Assembly (NCBI GenBank): GCA_900095095.1
Contig: FMBT01000327.1
Span: 248,001 to 312,000 of the forward strand
Origin: Fragilariopsis cylindrus CCMP1102
Taxonomy: Eukaryota; Bacillariophyta; Bacillariophyceae; Bacillariales; Bacillariaceae
Direction: 5' to 3'
Length of the DNA: 64,000 nucleotides
This document shows, in pieces, positions 1-11,257 of the stretch; the stretch's first letter is position 1; every line of letters starts with the position of its first letter. The position numbers were made by a program, and so were the translations under genes. The notes beneath the pieces were generated by a model. That model was given only the letters and a program-made list of their open reading frames with translations, had not been told where the DNA came from and ran no database searches.

Positions 1-1740
1 ACATAGATTCCAAATACGAACAACCATTCACTGTTGTCGAAGATACAGCATATTCATCAATTGGCGGATAATCGTCAACCATAGGTTGGGACGTTATTGA
101 ATCCGGTGGATCGTATAGTGAATCGCTACCCACCTTTTGAGGGCTCGAAAATGGCGAATATGACACTTTTAGACCCTCACCTGAAGACATTGAATCCAAG
201 TACGAACCACCTTCTACTGCCTGAGTATCAGCGACACTATAATCATCAGATTGTACTGGCTCTTCGTATTCTATAGATAGAGAAGATGATGGTGAAGCTG
301 GAGCTTCGTATAATAAATCACTACCCACCTTTTTTGGACTTGAAAACGGAGAGTATGATACTTTTAGACCTTCAGCTGATCCTCCAGACATGGATTCCAA
401 ATACGATACACCTTGTGCTGACTGAGTAACAGATTCATCAAATCTTGCTGTTTCATCATAATCTATAGATAGAGACGATGACGAGGCTGGAGCATTGTAA
501 AGTGGATCGCCGTCCACATTTTTAGGACTCGAAAATGGCGAATATGACGCTTTTAAACCATCAATAGAACTCGAACTCGACATAGATTCTAAATACGATA
601 CACCATTGTTCACCTCGGTAGTCGCAGACGAGGCGGCTGGTGTGGGGACCATCGCTACAGAGGCTCCTTCGTTAGAACCATCCGATGGTGGAGCGTACAA
701 TGCGTCGTTTGCGGTGCCCATGTCGGTTGAAGGTTCTTGTCCGACTCCAAAGGGAGAATACGATCGAGGTTGGATCTCATCGGTGACAAATGCCAATCCT
801 TCAAGATATGGTTGTGCATCAATTGCCATAGTAGCCGATGTTGCATACTCTTGGTCAACTTGAACATTTGGACGCGGTGGTTGAATTGGTGGTTGAATAG
901 GTGGCGTTCCCGAGTACGTTTCCTCGACTTTCGATTGCTGTTCGTCATTTTCTTGCCAATTGAGGCCAACTGTCCCTACCACCATGGCGACCGAAGCAGC
1001 AGCTATGTAATATATATCGTTTTCCTTACCGATGAGGGTGGTACTAGCTTTTGAGAGCTCCGTTGTCCCGGAAATGAGTTGGTTTACAACTGGTGCCGGT
1101 GCTCCAGTAACGGACGCGGCTGTAACGGTTCCGCTAGACATCGAAGCAACCTTTTGAGCTGATACGGTTTGTTGCCATTTTTGAAACGTCGATAATTTAT
1201 CATCAGACACAATCATAGTCGATGCAGGTCGTAATGTTGATGCTCCACCTGTATGCCTAAAACCGACGGCAGCTTCTCCCACACGTGTTTCGTATTGAGC
1301 TCGTTGTTCCTCTTGCCACGCTTCGTACGTCGACAACGACGGTGACGCATAGGTTGTTTTTCTTGCAGCCTTTGCACCAATACTAGCCTTACGTACTTCA
1401 GCTGTTGCCATCGCTTGACGAGAGGCCGCTTCTTCTGCTAGTCTTTGTTTTTCGGTCGAGTCCTCTTTAAGAAATCGTTCGTTCGCAGCAGATTTCTCAG
1501 CTTCTGCAAGTTTCACGGAGAAATCTTGTGCCTCCTTTAATTGGGCCAATTCTGCATCTCGAAGCTTCCGCATGAATTCTTCCTTCGCGACAATTTCCTT
1601 TGATATCCTGTTAATATTGGGGTAGGCAATGAGATTTCGAGTAAGTTGACAACAGCATAAATCAGTAATTGGTGACTGACGACGAAGAACGGCGTAAAAC
1701 CTATCTAACTCTCTCTCTCTCTCGTATATACACACACACA

Positions 1741-1774
<34 letters not shown>

Positions 1775-3015
1775 ATAAACTTACGCCTCTTCTGCTTCTT
1801 TTTTTAATCTTGCGGTTTCTTGAGCGGCAGCCTTCTCTTTTGCAAGAGCTGCGACACGCACTTTCTCCACCTCGTCGCGGAGACGAACTGCTTCTTCCTC
1901 TGCACTTTTGGCGCGTTTTTGCGCCTCGTCTTCACGTTGAAGGATTTGTCTTGTCTGGGCATCCAATTCAGCATTTTTTCGGGTTTTTTCTTCATCGCGT
2001 ATGTTTTGCATCCTTGTGGCTACTGATTTTTCGGCTGTCGTTTTTTTCTCGATTTCTAATTGAGCATTTCGTTCCCTTTCGGCTTGTATGATTTTCTGGT
2101 CAATGTAGGGCATTGGAACACGATATGGACCTTGTCCAACGCTCGTGATTTTCTTCGTTTCAGAAGAAGGAAAGGGTAGTTTTAACCCAGCATTCCCTAA
2201 AGCGTTCCCAAAAGCATTACTGACTCCGTCGCCGAGGTTTTTTATGCCATCGGGCAATTGTGGCACGGAGAATTTCGGACTATTTGGTAGATTGATATCA
2301 GGCAACTTGATGTCTTTCATTTTTGTGTCGAACAAAGATGATTGTGGTAAGGAAACGGAAGGGATTATTGGTGCCTTCAAGGATTTGATATCGGGTAAGT
2401 TCAAGGACTTGGCCGATTTCAACACTTCGCTAGGATTGACATAAATGTTCTTCACCTTATCAAGAGATAATCCCTTATCGCTAATAATTCCGGTACCAAT
2501 AGCTGCTCCTACTACTACGGCTGACAATCCTCCTAGTAAAGGCTGTATCATTATTCCATTTCATTACATTTTTGTTTTTGTTTTTTAGATTAACGAACAA
2601 AGATATAATAATCGATAACGATATCCAATGGCATCGACGTTTTCATTCCAATTGCGAAATTAATCCGTAGGTAAAAAAATCCAAATTGTTGCCCCGAAAA
2701 ATAAAAAAAGATAAATCATGTAAGAAAAAGTTACAATTTGTGATTGTGATTGTATTTTTGTTTGTTTGTCAACATATACTGCAAAGTAAATGCTGGAAGT
2801 ATCGTAGTATAGTAATACCGGTACAGTTGACAAAAGGAAAAGATAACAAATCATTGATCAAAACCGTCATACTGTACATGTATGACCAATGGACTGATTA
2901 CGTCTAATATATCCATATGTCCATATATCCATATAGTCTTAACATAAAATGAACGCAATATGAATTATTACGTACCGTTAACAAACCGTTTTTTCGTCTT
3001 CGTCATCGAATCAGG

Positions 3016-3046
<31 letters not shown>

Positions 3047-3738
3047 AAAGGCAACGTTGCTCTTCCTTCGTTCGCTAAAGGCATCGTTGCTCTTCCTTTG
3101 TTCGCTAGATAACTTTGCAATACACGGTCTTGTGACGTCGTGGGAGTTGACATAAGATGTTGTGTCGCTCGAGCGCCGCCACGTGCACCACCACTTGACA
3201 TAAGAGGTTGTGTCGCTCGAACGCCGCCACGTGCACCACCACCCAACGTCGCTCTCGGTATTCCCAATTGATCGGCTCTTAGTTTGGTGTTTTTGTCGGT
3301 TGATGTTGTGGTTGATGCTGTAGTTGCGTCGGCGGGTGTTCCTAAACTGTATCGGCTTCCAGACACGGTTCGAATCGTAGCTTTTTCTTTCAATGATCTT
3401 TTCGGATTTTTTAATGGACTTGTCAAGACGTTGTCTCCATCGGGTGATATAACACCTTTGATCCGTCCATCGGGTAAAAGCTTCCATGAATCTATTACTG
3501 CTTTTTTGTTTCTGGAAGGAGTCGTAGATGCGTACAATCGACTAATAATGTTGTTGCTGCTGCTGCTACTACTGCTGCTACCGCCCCCAGTGATAATAGT
3601 GGTGACGGTGACCTTGTTCCTTATTCTATCCGACGGTGGTGGAGAGATAAATCCAGTCGATACAGTCGTCGATAGTGCAAGTGCAATAAGAAATACCATC
3701 ACGCTCGTCGCCATCTTCTTCGTCATCATTATTTCCAT
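1..3738 (-). CDS. Paralogue A: presequence, W/HP box, PYID box, coiled coil and SPF-repeat protein (3' end beyond window)
   Basis: Three exons read on the minus strand: 3738-2976, 2532-1785 and 1607 to the window edge. The introns are 2533-2975 (GTACGT donor, TAG acceptor, phase 1) and 1608-1784 (GTAAGT, CAG, phase 2), and the frames join exactly. The ATG at 3738 is chosen because the frame further upstream has only a GTG. The order is: signal-peptide-like hydrophobic stretch ending STGF; a W...DG.I.G...DG..LTSPL...SGSRYSLG box near residues 80-135; a Gly/Ala-rich hydrophobic segment (GGLSAVVVGAAIG) just after intron 1; PMPYIDQKI near residue 395; a charged coiled coil across intron 2; a second hydrophobic segment (YYIAAASVAMVVGTVGL); then repeats of SYLESM, GLKxSYSPFSSPK and DxLYxAP. 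The SYLESM/SPF unit resembles the tail of paralogue G. Plastid-directed membrane scaffold is my inference; function unknown. The gene continues past base 1. Confidence 0.75.
1708..1773. repeat. (CT)n/(CA)n microsatellite in intron 2 of paralogue A
   Basis: A CT run is followed by a long CA run with one interruption. It lies wholly inside the 177-base intron and is not translated. Confidence 0.9.
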
Positions 3739-4580
3739 TATTATTGTATTGTATTCTTGATGTTCGAATAAAATTATAGCTGGCTTTTTGCCAGTTTGTT
3801 TGCCTTTTGACCCCACTCACACACACACACACACACACACACTCAGAAGGAACCTTAATGTATGTCGAGTCGAGCACTCAAATCAAGTCTGCAGTATGCT
3901 ATGCTATCACAAACTTCTAATATGGAATTCTGCCTTCTCGTTTCTTTTGACACACTGCCTACCGATTTGATTCTGCTAACTACTATTGATTATAACGCTC
4001 TATTGATGGAGTAGTATCATGAAGGAATCTTGTTGATCTGTTGTTTGCTCAAGCATGCATTGCTTATTACCGTGTAAAAGCAAAAAAGTTGCTCGACAAC
4101 AAATAAATACTTCTAGGAAATAAATAGATCTTATTGGCCAAACTCTATCTACATGCCTGTAGTAAAAAGCTAGCTACGACTAGACTGACGTCATGTTGAA
4201 AGTTGAAAGTTGAGCGTCAGTCCCGAATGCGACGTCATCAAGTTCTCACATTTATGATAGTACTGGTACCTGGGCCTTCCGTTAGTATTAAAAGAAACTA
4301 ACGTAGCTCTAAAATCAGTCGTGTTTAAAAATATTGAAAGAATCGAGGGGTAAAAAACAAGGGAACAATCAGGGGTAATAATTTATACATTATTTAAGGG
4401 GAGAGGATAAAAAAGAGACATATTATTAAGGGGTAAAAAAACAAGGGAACAATGTCGTTCTCTTCGATACGTTAACTCAAGTAGAAAGAAAGAGAAGAGG
4501 TTATTGACTTAACAATCTAGCTATTTTATTAACTTGTGGCACCAGCAAGTAGTGGAAGGGGCACGGAAAATAAAAATAAG
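3739..4580. promoter_or_regulatory. Divergent intergenic region between paralogue A and the Tudor-like gene
   Basis: 842 bases separate two divergent start codons, so both promoters probably lie here. It contains a CA microsatellite (about 3818-3842). A near-identical direct repeat of about 23 bases (core GGGGTAAAAAACAAGGGAAC) occurs at 4347-4369 and again, with one extra A, at 4430-4453. I see no convincing gene. Confidence 0.5.
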
Positions 4581-5708
4581 ATGACAGAGAAGGTCGGAAC
4601 TAGGATAGCCAAAAGATTTGGACAGAAAGTCCATTTCGGAACGATTAAAAAGATATGGAAGGATGATGATGATGATGATGATGATGAATCTTCAAAAACT
4701 CAAGCAACGTCACGATGGCACATCGAATATGACGATGGTGACGAAGAAGATTTTGACAAAGACGAAGTACGAATAGCAGTAAAACTATGGAACAAACACA
4801 AGAAGGACGACAAAAAAAGTAAAATCAGTAAAAAGAGAAAAATCGACGGCATCGTTCGGGATTTGGATGATGACTTCGTCGAAGAACTTAGTGACGACAC
4901 TAATGGCGATGATGATGACGATGACGATGACGATGATGATGATGATGACGATGATGATGACGACGACGACGACGACGACGACTACGATGATGATCATCCA
5001 TTGACATCTCTGGCAGTATCAAAGACTACGAAAACTAGTGGCAATGACAACAACAACAAACTAAAGAGGGGGAAGCAGGAAGAACTACAGAAGAAGAAGA
5101 AGACGAATACAAAGAGCAAGAAAGACTCAGTCATATCGAAGAGTAAAGCTCCTCCCACGAAATCTTCTGATAAGACTGGGGATAGTAAAAATGCTGTGAT
5201 CAAGGTAGAGAGTGAGAGCAACGATGAGATAACGACGATGACGACGACGACACCGGCAACGGAAAAGCTGAACATTTTGGATTCATTCGACGTCATTCTT
5301 CCTCTATCAATCGTGAATAGTGCTGACAACAGTAATGGTGGTGGTGATCAATGTACGTTACTCGTTGAGGTTTCTGATCCAAATGATGCTATTGCTTTGG
5401 GTGAATTCGGTGGAAGTGTTGGTGCAATCGGACGATTCGAAAGTGACCCAAATGGGATTACCTTAGACTTGAAGGGAAATCAATATCGGGGAAGTTTGTT
5501 ACCGGGACCGACTTGCCTGGTCGTGGGATTTCCTTCTCATAAATTTGGATCGTCTAAAAAGGAACAACAAGAACCTATTGGTAAGTTGCGGATAGAAGGA
5601 ATCGCAGATGAATACACGACACTTGTTCAAATCGACGATCACATGAAAAAACTCGACGCCGTCGTAACAGGGAATAATAATAATAACGAAGAAGTAGACA
5701 GCGATTAA
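4581..5708 (+). CDS. Tudor-like acidic, probably nuclear protein
   Basis: 375 residues. The frame is open from 4536 but only from a GTG; the first ATG is 4581 and a stop lies just upstream. The N-terminus (VGTRIAKRFGQKVHFGTIKK ... WHIEYDDGDEEDFDKDEV) has the spacing of Tudor/PWWP-type chromatin-reader modules: G-x-R-I-x-K-x-F, then F-x-G-x-I, then W-x-x-x-Y-DDGD-E-E. Aspartate runs near residues 30 and 115-140 are encoded by GAT/GAC repeats. Lys-rich, NLS-like stretches follow. The C-terminal 130 residues form an ordered block (LLVEVSDPNDAIALGEFGG, GSLLPGPTCLVVGF, KLRIEGIADEYTTL) that I do not recognise. A histone- or DNA-associated role is inferred from the Tudor-like part and composition only. 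Confidence 0.7.
   Translation: MTEKVGTRIAKRFGQKVHFGTIKKIWKDDDDDDDDESSKTQATSRWHIEYDDGDEEDFDKDEVRIAVKLWNKHKKDDKKSKISKKRKIDGIVRDLDDDFVEELSDDTNGDDDDDDDDDDDDDDDDDDDDDDDDDYDDDHPLTSLAVSKTTKTSGNDNNNKLKRGKQEELQKKKKTNTKSKKDSVISKSKAPPTKSSDKTGDSKNAVIKVESESNDEITTMTTTTPATEKLNILDSFDVILPLSIVNSADNSNGGGDQCTLLVEVSDPNDAIALGEFGGSVGAIGRFESDPNGITLDLKGNQYRGSLLPGPTCLVVGFPSHKFGSSKKEQQEPIGKLRIEGIADEYTTLVQIDDHMKKLDAVVTGNNNNNEEVDSD
4903..4993 (+). repeat. GAT/GAC trinucleotide tract coding for poly-Asp
   Basis: An almost uninterrupted GAT/GAC run lies inside the Tudor-like gene and encodes about 30 aspartates. It is a site of likely length polymorphism. Confidence 0.9.
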
Positions 5709-8251
5709 AACTAAGTTAGGGATCATAATAATTAAGCAAACATGTTGTTTATATATTTCTATTATTTATGGCTGGCTATGTGTGTTTGCTATTATAACAC
5801 TATAACATTCGACCAATGACAAACCGTATTGTAGCACGGCAAATGAGAAAAGAAAGGATAAACACTATACAATTGCCACAAAAGATGAATCGATTCATCT
5901 TTGATTTAATAGTAAACTAGCTATTATGATGATCGTCTTCGTTTGTGTGCCGGTCGGTACAGGTAAATTGTGTAGATGATGATATGCTGCGGTGGTGGTG
6001 GTGACTAAAAAGAAGAAAAAAATATCTATAGAAAATTGCGTTGGAGAATTAGAAATGGAGCTACAAGTGCGGTTGTTTTGGTTGACCAAAACAAGAAGAT
6101 CAAAGGGCGTGATATACACTTGATAGCAGAATGAAACGGAAAGCAATCGATCTTGACCGCCGGCGATGGTTTGTATTGTTGGTTGACAGGGAGTTTTTTT
6201 TCTGTATTTGGACGAATTTACTATTCAATTATTTGTCATACACACGCCGAGTGCCGAGCGTATTTTATGAGCACTTGTTTAAATTTAAAAAAATTGTGCA
6301 GCCACACCCGTCCAAGATAGGAGGCCACACGTTCAAGATAGGAAGCCACAAAATGCAAAGTTATAATTCATAAATGGTTTTAATACCATGATGCAAAAAG
6401 AAGTACCGGTATACGGCAACAAAAAATATGCTGATTTCGCGTGAAAGCGGCCGGTCCATTTTAAAATTCAAAACATTAAAATGACGTGGATTTCGTGCAA
6501 CGCTCACAACAATCGCAACAAAACATCTTCGCTCACATCAGAACAAGAGGAACACAACATCAACACGAACAACCAACAAATCATCAACAGTCATGATGGC
6601 TGCCCTTGGTCTACTATAGATGATTCATCCTACTTTCTTTTAGTTATGGTTATTAACCCCCCCTCCCCCCCCCCCCTTAATGAAATGGACCTTCATTAAG
6701 AAAATACATTTGGTTAACTTCGGCGATGATCCTGCTACTTATAATAAGCTATCATATGAAATAACAACATACAATGAACGGGCGAAATTAAATAGATTCA
6801 ATTGAAATAAACCATTACAGTACATTATAGTGTGAGAGGAATGATGATGGAGATAAGGGTCCGCCCAAAGGCATAGAGTCGTGGGACTGATGCTACTCCA
6901 CGACCGAAACGGAGAAGAAGGACAACGACAACGACATTAAATATTGTCGAGGGCACTAAACAAAACGACGACAACAACAACAACAACAACATAATCGAAT
7001 GCATTAAATGCTGGGTTTACTATTTATTTATCTATCACGTAGTAATTGGATTCGATTCCACTTCAACACAATAAGAGGCATATCATCAGCAATACCAATC
7101 GCTTGCTTAATACTACTGTTACGGACACGGCAATAATAATATGGTATGATGATATAATAGGACTAATAAAATTCTAATGACTTTCTTTTTGATCGAATTT
7201 AAATTATTTCTTTGAACGACAATAATAATAGTAATAACAACGCAATAACAGTGCAATAATAATAACAACAACAGCAACAACAATGGTGGAATGCAAATCA
7301 AATCACCGCTGCCACCACCATCACGAAGAAGAAGAAATATGACATGCCATTAATGTACACTGAAAGGAACAAATAATGCAAATAGTGCGTGATAATATTG
7401 ATGAAGATGATGATGATGATGGGGCTTTACTTTAATTCTATGACAAAGTGCTGTTGATGATGGTATTCTTTACTTTTTTTCGGATTGAAGTAATCATAAT
7501 AATAATAGTAAATAATAATAATAATAGCAATAGCAATAGCAATAGCAATAGCAATAGCAATAGCAATAACAGAAACAGAAACAATAACAATAACAATGAT
7601 GCGATTGATGATAGGACTTACACAATATAGTATATAGTACATAATATGGATGATGATTGATAATTCAGTACTATATTATGACTATGACAACGACAACACC
7701 AAACAATGATTATTTTTTAATCAATAACTGAAAGTAATGATTATGAACGGAATAACAACCACTACTACTACTACTACTACTACCACAAGTATGAGCAACT
7801 TTGATAGGAACCTCGGAAAACTCTTGGATAATGTTAATGAGCTTCAAGCTAGAAAAATAGATAGGTTTTTTTTAAAAGGTTTATTCCGTTTATTATAGAT
7901 TAATTAGATAATATTTCTGTTATATCTAGTGTAATAGATAAATGAGTGCATGAGCAGGGACAGATACCGAATACCTCCACCTGATCTGGGCACCCTTAGG
8001 ACATTTTTATTATTAGTAGTAGTAAAGACATAGATACATTTTGTTCATTTCACAATTATTATTGATTTGAGGCAATGATAGCCAAAGTACAATTAGACAA
8101 CACAGACCATATCCATTCCTTACACCAGCAAAGGAATGGAAAAAAAATGGTCATCATCAGCTCGTTCGTTCTTGGGGTTATCATCCTCTTCATAGGATAT
8201 TTAAGTTATATAACATCATAGTGGTGGATGATGGCTATTCTTTGATTTGAT
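5709..8251. other. 2.5 kb spacer with microsatellites, no supported gene
   Basis: AT-rich spacer between the Tudor-like gene and the secreted Pro/Thr-linker gene. Open frames here are short, low in complexity and without family features. It holds CAA/AAT-type runs (about 6960-6995 and 7220-7285), a C-run near 6658-6676, an AATAGC hexamer array and an ACT run near 7760-7783. Confidence 0.6.
7523..7567. repeat. (AATAGC)n hexanucleotide microsatellite
   Basis: About seven to eight consecutive AATAGC units, flanked by AAT repeats. Non-coding. Confidence 0.9.
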
Positions 8252-11200
8252 TTACAGAGTAAAAGTGAGCGACACTTCATCTTCACACGGAAGAGCGAAC
8301 TGGTTGTTGGTTTGTCCAACAAGATCCATGCTAATTGTAACAACTTCACCGGATCGTCCATTCAAATTAACAACATTTGTCACACTCTGTAGTGTTGTCC
8401 GACTTCTGGGAAGAAGAGTGGCAGGTAGTCCCGCTACTTGGGATGCACCACCGATACCACTGTCAGCACCGGCGATAGTGTCGGTAATTATACCGCTCAC
8501 AACCGTTAGAGGGAATGCTCCAGAGTTCTCGGCAAGGAAGTTAAACTCGACTGTAGCTTCGTTGACATTGACGGTGAAGGAAGCACCATCATCTTCAGTA
8601 TCAATGTATGCGTCCAAGACAAAAGCGCCAGCGATTGTGGCTCCGAGCGTCCAAGGTCCAGGACATAAAGTAGAGACAGTTTCTTCAGCGAGGTTGTTAC
8701 CATCAATGTCAGGGTCAGCATCAGAGATGACGAAAGTGACTTCTTCACAAGAATTGGCACGGGTACGGAAAGGGAAAGTTTCACCGGCTGCAATAGGTCT
8801 ATCAATGTAGGTTGTACTCTTGTCGCAGATGACTTCAACGAAGACAACATCACCAAGAGATCCATCGTACTTGAGGTAAGCAACCAAAAGCTCGGCACCA
8901 GCAGGGCAGGTAGCAGATTTCGGAGCAAGGATTTGGTCACATTCGACGCCTTCAAGACTGAGAACATTACATGTGATTTCAGCATCAATCTCGCATGTAG
9001 TAGTAAGAGGATCAGGAGTAGGGAATGGTGTGATGGTAGGACTAGGAGTAGGAACATTGGTTGGGAAAACAGGTAGGAGATTGAAACCGATCGTACATTC
9101 AAGGAAGCTGAAACCGTTACACATGTTGGTTCCATCGAGGGTTTCACCGATGATGGTAGTGAAAAAAGTGTACCGAGTACGTTCACTCAAATCAATATCA
9201 ATTTGGAATCCAGGAAGTTCAATAACATCACCAGGACCCAAAACCATACCAGCAACTTGTGATGTGTAGTCAATAGGCTGGTCTTGAGTATTAGTAAGAA
9301 CAGTCATTTCCAACAAACGAACAGGCTTGACGATGTCGGTAGATGTGTCCAACTTAACTTCGATTGTACCAGTTTCGACATCAGATTGCTTGTCGGATAC
9401 AACACGTCCTGATGTTTCAACCCATTCAGTAACTTGACTTGCTCCGAACTTATCGAAGAGGAACAATGGTTGGGAACAAGACAAATGCAAATCAACAAGT
9501 TGTAGAACATTTCCTCCTTCTGCATCAAAAATGGTGATGGTCATATCAGCTGAAAGCTTATCGAAAACTCTGTCTTGATTCAAGGTGTACTTCTCTCCGA
9601 CAGCAACGGGACCTGCAAAATAAAGGTCGGTTCCTCCACGAGGGACAGCAGTAATGTAACTTTGTGTTCCTTCAGCTGTAGGTGCACCTAGAAAAGACTG
9701 CAGAGATCTATTCTCTACAGTCGTCGGGTTATCAGTACAACTAAACTTTTGACGAGGCTGGAGATTATCGGATTGAGCACAGCCACCACCATTGTAACGG
9801 AAGGTAATCTCCCATGGACGGCCTTGACAATCGTTATCAAGGGAACTGTTGTACTGAGGACAACCAGTGAGGTCCACATCAATGACACAAGAAGACGTTG
9901 GAGAAGGCGATGGAGCAGGACTTGGGAAAGGACTGTTGTAGTAGTAGTTGTTGTTGTTGTTGATAGTGGATATAGAATAGAGTGGAATCAAAAAGTTAAT
10001 TTGTTAGTGTATATTACGTTGGAAAGAAATGGATTTCTTCTTATTAGGTGCTGTATGATATTCTTACCTTGGGTTGGGAGTAGGAGGAGGGGTGGGTGGA
10101 GTGTCCCATCCAAATTTAAGGTCGTCGACACCAGGACAGTTAGGGGGTAATCCTGTTTCAGGGTTGGTAGCATTGGCTGTGATATTAACACAGCTTTCAT
10201 ATTCTGCACATCTGTTAACATCAACGTCATAAGTATCGTAGTAACATTCACCAGGAACTAATGTAACATCTGCAGGAGGAACATCTTGGAGAAGATCAAT
10301 TTCTTCTTTATTGAGGGTCAAGAACCAATTATAGATCTGTTCATCTTGTGTTGTTCCAGTGTTACAGACCTTGAGACCGTAGCTAACTTCTTGAATACAG
10401 TTATGAACATCAGTAGCGTCACAGCTATATCCAATCGATTCAAATGAACCATAGTCACTGATCAAGACCAATCCATTTCCACCGGCACACGCAGAGTCGA
10501 TCTCGAAGGTTTGGGTTACTTCACCAGTAGGGACAGAAATGGTAGTACTGAGACAGTCAGGGAGACATGTATCTGCAGTAGCAGCAATTGTAATGGAATC
10601 ACCTTGTTGTGCTTCTCCAGTAGCAAATACTACAGTTGGATCGGTACAGCTAGTGATTCTGTACCCTGCGATGAATGGGTTAGGTCCCTCGTCGGCGCAG
10701 TTGCCAGAGGCAGAGAATGCTGGGGAACAAGCAAGACCGGTGTACACGAATTGAAGATCACGGACACATTCAGGACAACTACAGACAGGTTTGTCTTCTT
10801 GAGGAATATCTTCACAGGCAATCTCTTCACTGTTCATGATGGCGGTACAGTTAACACATGAATCGATTGAACACTCTCCAGTAGGAGCGAGGGTAGGGGG
10901 AGGAGTAGGTGGCGGCGTTGGACCAGGAGTAGGTGGCGGTGTTGGACCAGGAGTAGGTGGCGGCGTTGGACCAGGAGTAGGTGGCGGCGTTGGACCAGGA
11001 GTAGGTGGATTAGTAGGTGCCGGTGTTGGACCAGGAGTAGGTGGCGGCGTTGGACCTGGAACTGGTGGATTAGTAGGTGCTGGAGTAGGTGCTGGAGTTG
11101 GTGGTGGCGTTGGACCTGGAGTTGGTGGTGGCGTTGGGTACGAGTCCACGTCTAATACCAATTGTTTCCAGAATCCTGCATCTTCTCCTGTTTGGGCACC

Positions 11201-11257
11201 TACGAAAGCGATAGTAAACGCCTGCAATGCTAGTAAGGTAATGGCACTAAACTTCAT
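8252..11257 (-). CDS. Secreted Cys-rich protein with Pro/Thr linkers (cell-surface or wall protein)
   Basis: Two exons, 11257-10068 and 9932-8252, joined across a 135-base intron (GTAAGA donor, CAG acceptor, phase 2) that restores the frame; 956 residues. The ATG at 11257 opens a clear signal peptide (MKFSAITLLALQAFTIAFVGA). A long TPPPTPGPTP-type linker follows (about residues 35-125). Then come three similar Cys-containing beta-rich units separated by further Pro-Ser/Thr linkers. Each unit has a front part with a DLQFVYTG / EITFRYNG / VAYLKYDG strand and a later part where a C.(D/E).(T/V).I segment and an N.L.(S/A)..G-type strand recur. There is no membrane anchor at the C-terminus. Pro/Thr-linked secreted proteins are common in diatoms and oomycetes. 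A role in cell wall, mucilage or adhesion is inferred; I assign no family. Confidence 0.8.
10880..11150 (-). repeat. Pro/Thr-encoding minisatellite (TPPPTPGPTP-type units)
   Basis: Tandem units built on the pattern GGxGTTGGxCCxGGAGTAGG (plus strand) encode the Pro-Thr linker of the secreted protein. Unit homogeneity suggests slippage or unequal exchange. Confidence 0.85.

Noticed and set aside
6131-6699. Two 70-80 codon frames in the 5.7-8.2 kb spacer
   Set aside because: Low-complexity Asn/Ser/Thr or Phe/Arg composition typical of chance frames in AT-rich spacers; one includes the C-run at about 6660.
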